Of a stretch of DNA of 32,854 nucleotides, positions 31,682 through 32,854 are shown in pieces. The notes beneath the pieces were generated by a model. That model had not been told where the DNA came from and did no database searches. It saw only the letters and a list, made by a program, of their open reading frames with translations. Position 1 is the first letter of the stretch; every line of letters begins with the position of its first letter. A program made the translations under genes and the position numbers. The stretch comes from Sphingobacteriales bacterium (GTDB lineage: Bacteria; Bacteroidota; Bacteroidia; Chitinophagales; Chitinophagaceae), in assembly GCA_004295245.1 (NCBI GenBank), contig REAR01000107.1, positions 1 through 32,854 of the forward strand, written 5' to 3'.

Positions 31682-32779
31682 TTACTTCCCGTAACTATTG
31701 GCCTTAATAAAATCGCTAACCAGGTAGCTGATGAGTTTGCCCGCTGTTTCGTTGCGGCGTCCATCTGTTAATTGTGTAGCACCTTCGCAAATATGCAGGT
31801 ATGCTACTTTGCAATCTGTAGCAGTAAAATTAATATACTGTCGTGCATTTAAAACGCTGATGCCCGATGGTGTTTCTGCACTGCTGAGTGTATTTTGTAT
31901 TGCATCCAGATCCAGTTCAATACCTGTAAATGTTTCTTCTGTAAAACCAGCGGCATGTGCCACAGCCTGAATAAAATTCCGCTTCTCATGTAAAAAAATA
32001 TCTTCGTACGTAATAATATCTACAAAAGGGTTGTTTACAATATCCATCCATACATTCTGAGGAATATAATTTTCGTGCACCCCAATTACACAATACTTTT
32101 CTAAATACCCATCATCTTCAGCATAGCGAAAAGCATTGCCACTATGCCGGCCTTCTGCAGGGCGGTAATCTGTATGAGCATCTAAATTAACTGCATTAAT
32201 TTGTGCCAGCGGAATAACGCCGGCCTTATACAATCCTTTTGCGGCGCCTTTAATAAGCGGGTAGGCATTGTTATGACCGCCGCCAATTACAATTGGTATT
32301 TTGTTGCAGGCCGTAAGCAGCTTAATCATATTTTCTACTTCCTCATCAATCATATTTACAGCATGCCGGTAAGCTTCTGTTTTTTCTATATTGTCATGCG
32401 CATTCTGTTCAATCAGGTATTTAATATCACCAAAATCAAAATGACCCAACAGTAAAATTTCATCGCCCCCTAAAAAATCATTGCTTTGCGTATTTAAGAA
32501 GGCAGATAAAAAAGGAATCCAAACAGAGTCCGCCCCACCCGTTCCGCTATTGGCTCTTACGCCAATATCCTCTGGCACCCCCAGCAACACATATTTAGCG
32601 GTACAGGCTTCTATAGATTGTTCCAGTTGTGTTTTATCTTTTATTACATGTACCCGTTCGCCTAACTTGGTTTCAAACCGGCGTATTTTGGTAAGAAAAA
32701 GGGTATCCTGTTTATCGTAAAACTTAAAATGACGGGCATTGGTTTTTACGGGCGGTGTAGCTGTTTGAACCGATTCCAT
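31682..32779 (-). CDS. Arginase/formimidoylglutamase family ureohydrolase
   Basis: Binuclear manganese hydrolase that cleaves an amidino or formimino group. All six metal ligands are visible: H169 in GGGHNNAY, D200, H202 and D204 in NLDAHTDYR, and D290 and D292 in ELDLDAI; RHSGN (211-215) follows the second motif. The N-terminal 60 residues and the 365-residue length are larger than classical arginase, as in the Bacteroidota group usually labelled formimidoylglutamase. Arginase, agmatinase or formimidoylglutamase activity cannot be separated by eye. No hut or arginine genes are nearby. Its upstream region near 32790 has the -7-like TAAACTTTG. Confidence 0.8.
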   Translation of the reverse strand: MESVQTATPPVKTNARHFKFYDKQDTLFLTKIRRFETKLGERVHVIKDKTQLEQSIEACTAKYVLLGVPEDIGVRANSGTGGADSVWIPFLSAFLNTQSNDFLGGDEILLLGHFDFGDIKYLIEQNAHDNIEKTEAYRHAVNMIDEEVENMIKLLTACNKIPIVIGGGHNNAYPLIKGAAKGLYKAGVIPLAQINAVNLDAHTDYRPAEGRHSGNAFRYAEDDGYLEKYCVIGVHENYIPQNVWMDIVNNPFVDIITYEDIFLHEKRNFIQAVAHAAGFTEETFTGIELDLDAIQNTLSSAETPSGISVLNARQYINFTATDCKVAYLHICEGATQLTDGRRNETAGKLISYLVSDFIKANSYGK

Positions 32780-32854
32780 ACTGCAAAGTTTAGTAACTGA
32801 AGATAAGGAAATATGATTGCAAAAAACCTAAAGAAATGCACCATTTATCATCAC

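Noticed and set aside
1-32854. Insertion sequence, prophage or integrative element
   Set aside because: No transposase, integrase, phage or conjugation gene and no tRNA attachment site was seen anywhere in the window.

Overview
The window reads as chromosomal DNA of a Bacteroidota bacterium, most like the Chitinophagaceae. The basis is an AT-rich genome with tight gene packing, few Shine-Dalgarno sites, several candidate promoters with the Bacteroidota -7 element TAnnTTTG (or TAnnTTCG) very close to start codons, outer-membrane-type proteins ending in Phe, a DUF3667 protein, and GH127/GH146-type enzymes. This placement is inference from gene content; there is no rRNA or other phylogenetic marker here.

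Positions 1-11.8 kb are mostly housekeeping: the start of a secreted or lipoprotein gene running off the left edge, ndk, an NrnA-like DHH phosphoesterase followed by an FKBP lipoprotein, two tandem paralogous small barrel-like proteins, murB, an NAD(P)-binding oxidoreductase, an asparaginase/aldose-epimerase pair, a Nudix hydrolase, a YdiI/MenI-like thioesterase, coaD, pyrB and a DUF3667 membrane protein. Positions 11.8-15.8 kb hold a hybrid histidine kinase translationally coupled to a thioredoxin-like DUF6436 protein, then an esterase. A 33-residue membrane protein gene, too short for routine ORF calling, sits at 16.0 kb with its own terminator.

Positions 16.4-31.7 kb hold the most interesting region. 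A complete trans-4-hydroxy-L-proline degradation pathway is spread along the minus strand: 4-hydroxyproline 2-epimerase (both catalytic cysteines present), D-hydroxyproline dehydrogenase (DadA-like), a DHDPS-family pyrroline-hydroxycarboxylate deaminase, and 2-oxoglutarate semialdehyde dehydrogenase, with a divergent AraC regulator. Between these genes lie a HypBA1-like GH127 beta-L-arabinofuranosidase, a second GH127/GH146-type enzyme broken by a short deletion and frameshift, a clan GH-A glycosidase and a BNR-repeat secreted protein. Beta-L-arabinofuranosyl-hydroxyproline is the linkage of plant extensins, so the region looks like one locus for removing arabinose from hydroxyproline-rich glycoproteins and burning the hydroxyproline to 2-oxoglutarate. 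No SusC/SusD pair, transporter or peptidase is in the window. A sterol desaturase-type gene interrupts the locus on the opposite strand, and an arginase-family gene closes the window.

Throughout the window at least 13 intergenic copies of one repeat family (core GTTGCGTCGCAC or diverged GTTGCGGCGCTC / GTTGCCACGCTC) occur. Most begin right at, or supply, the stop codon of the gene reading into them. No tRNA, rRNA, transposase, prophage or CRISPR array was seen.
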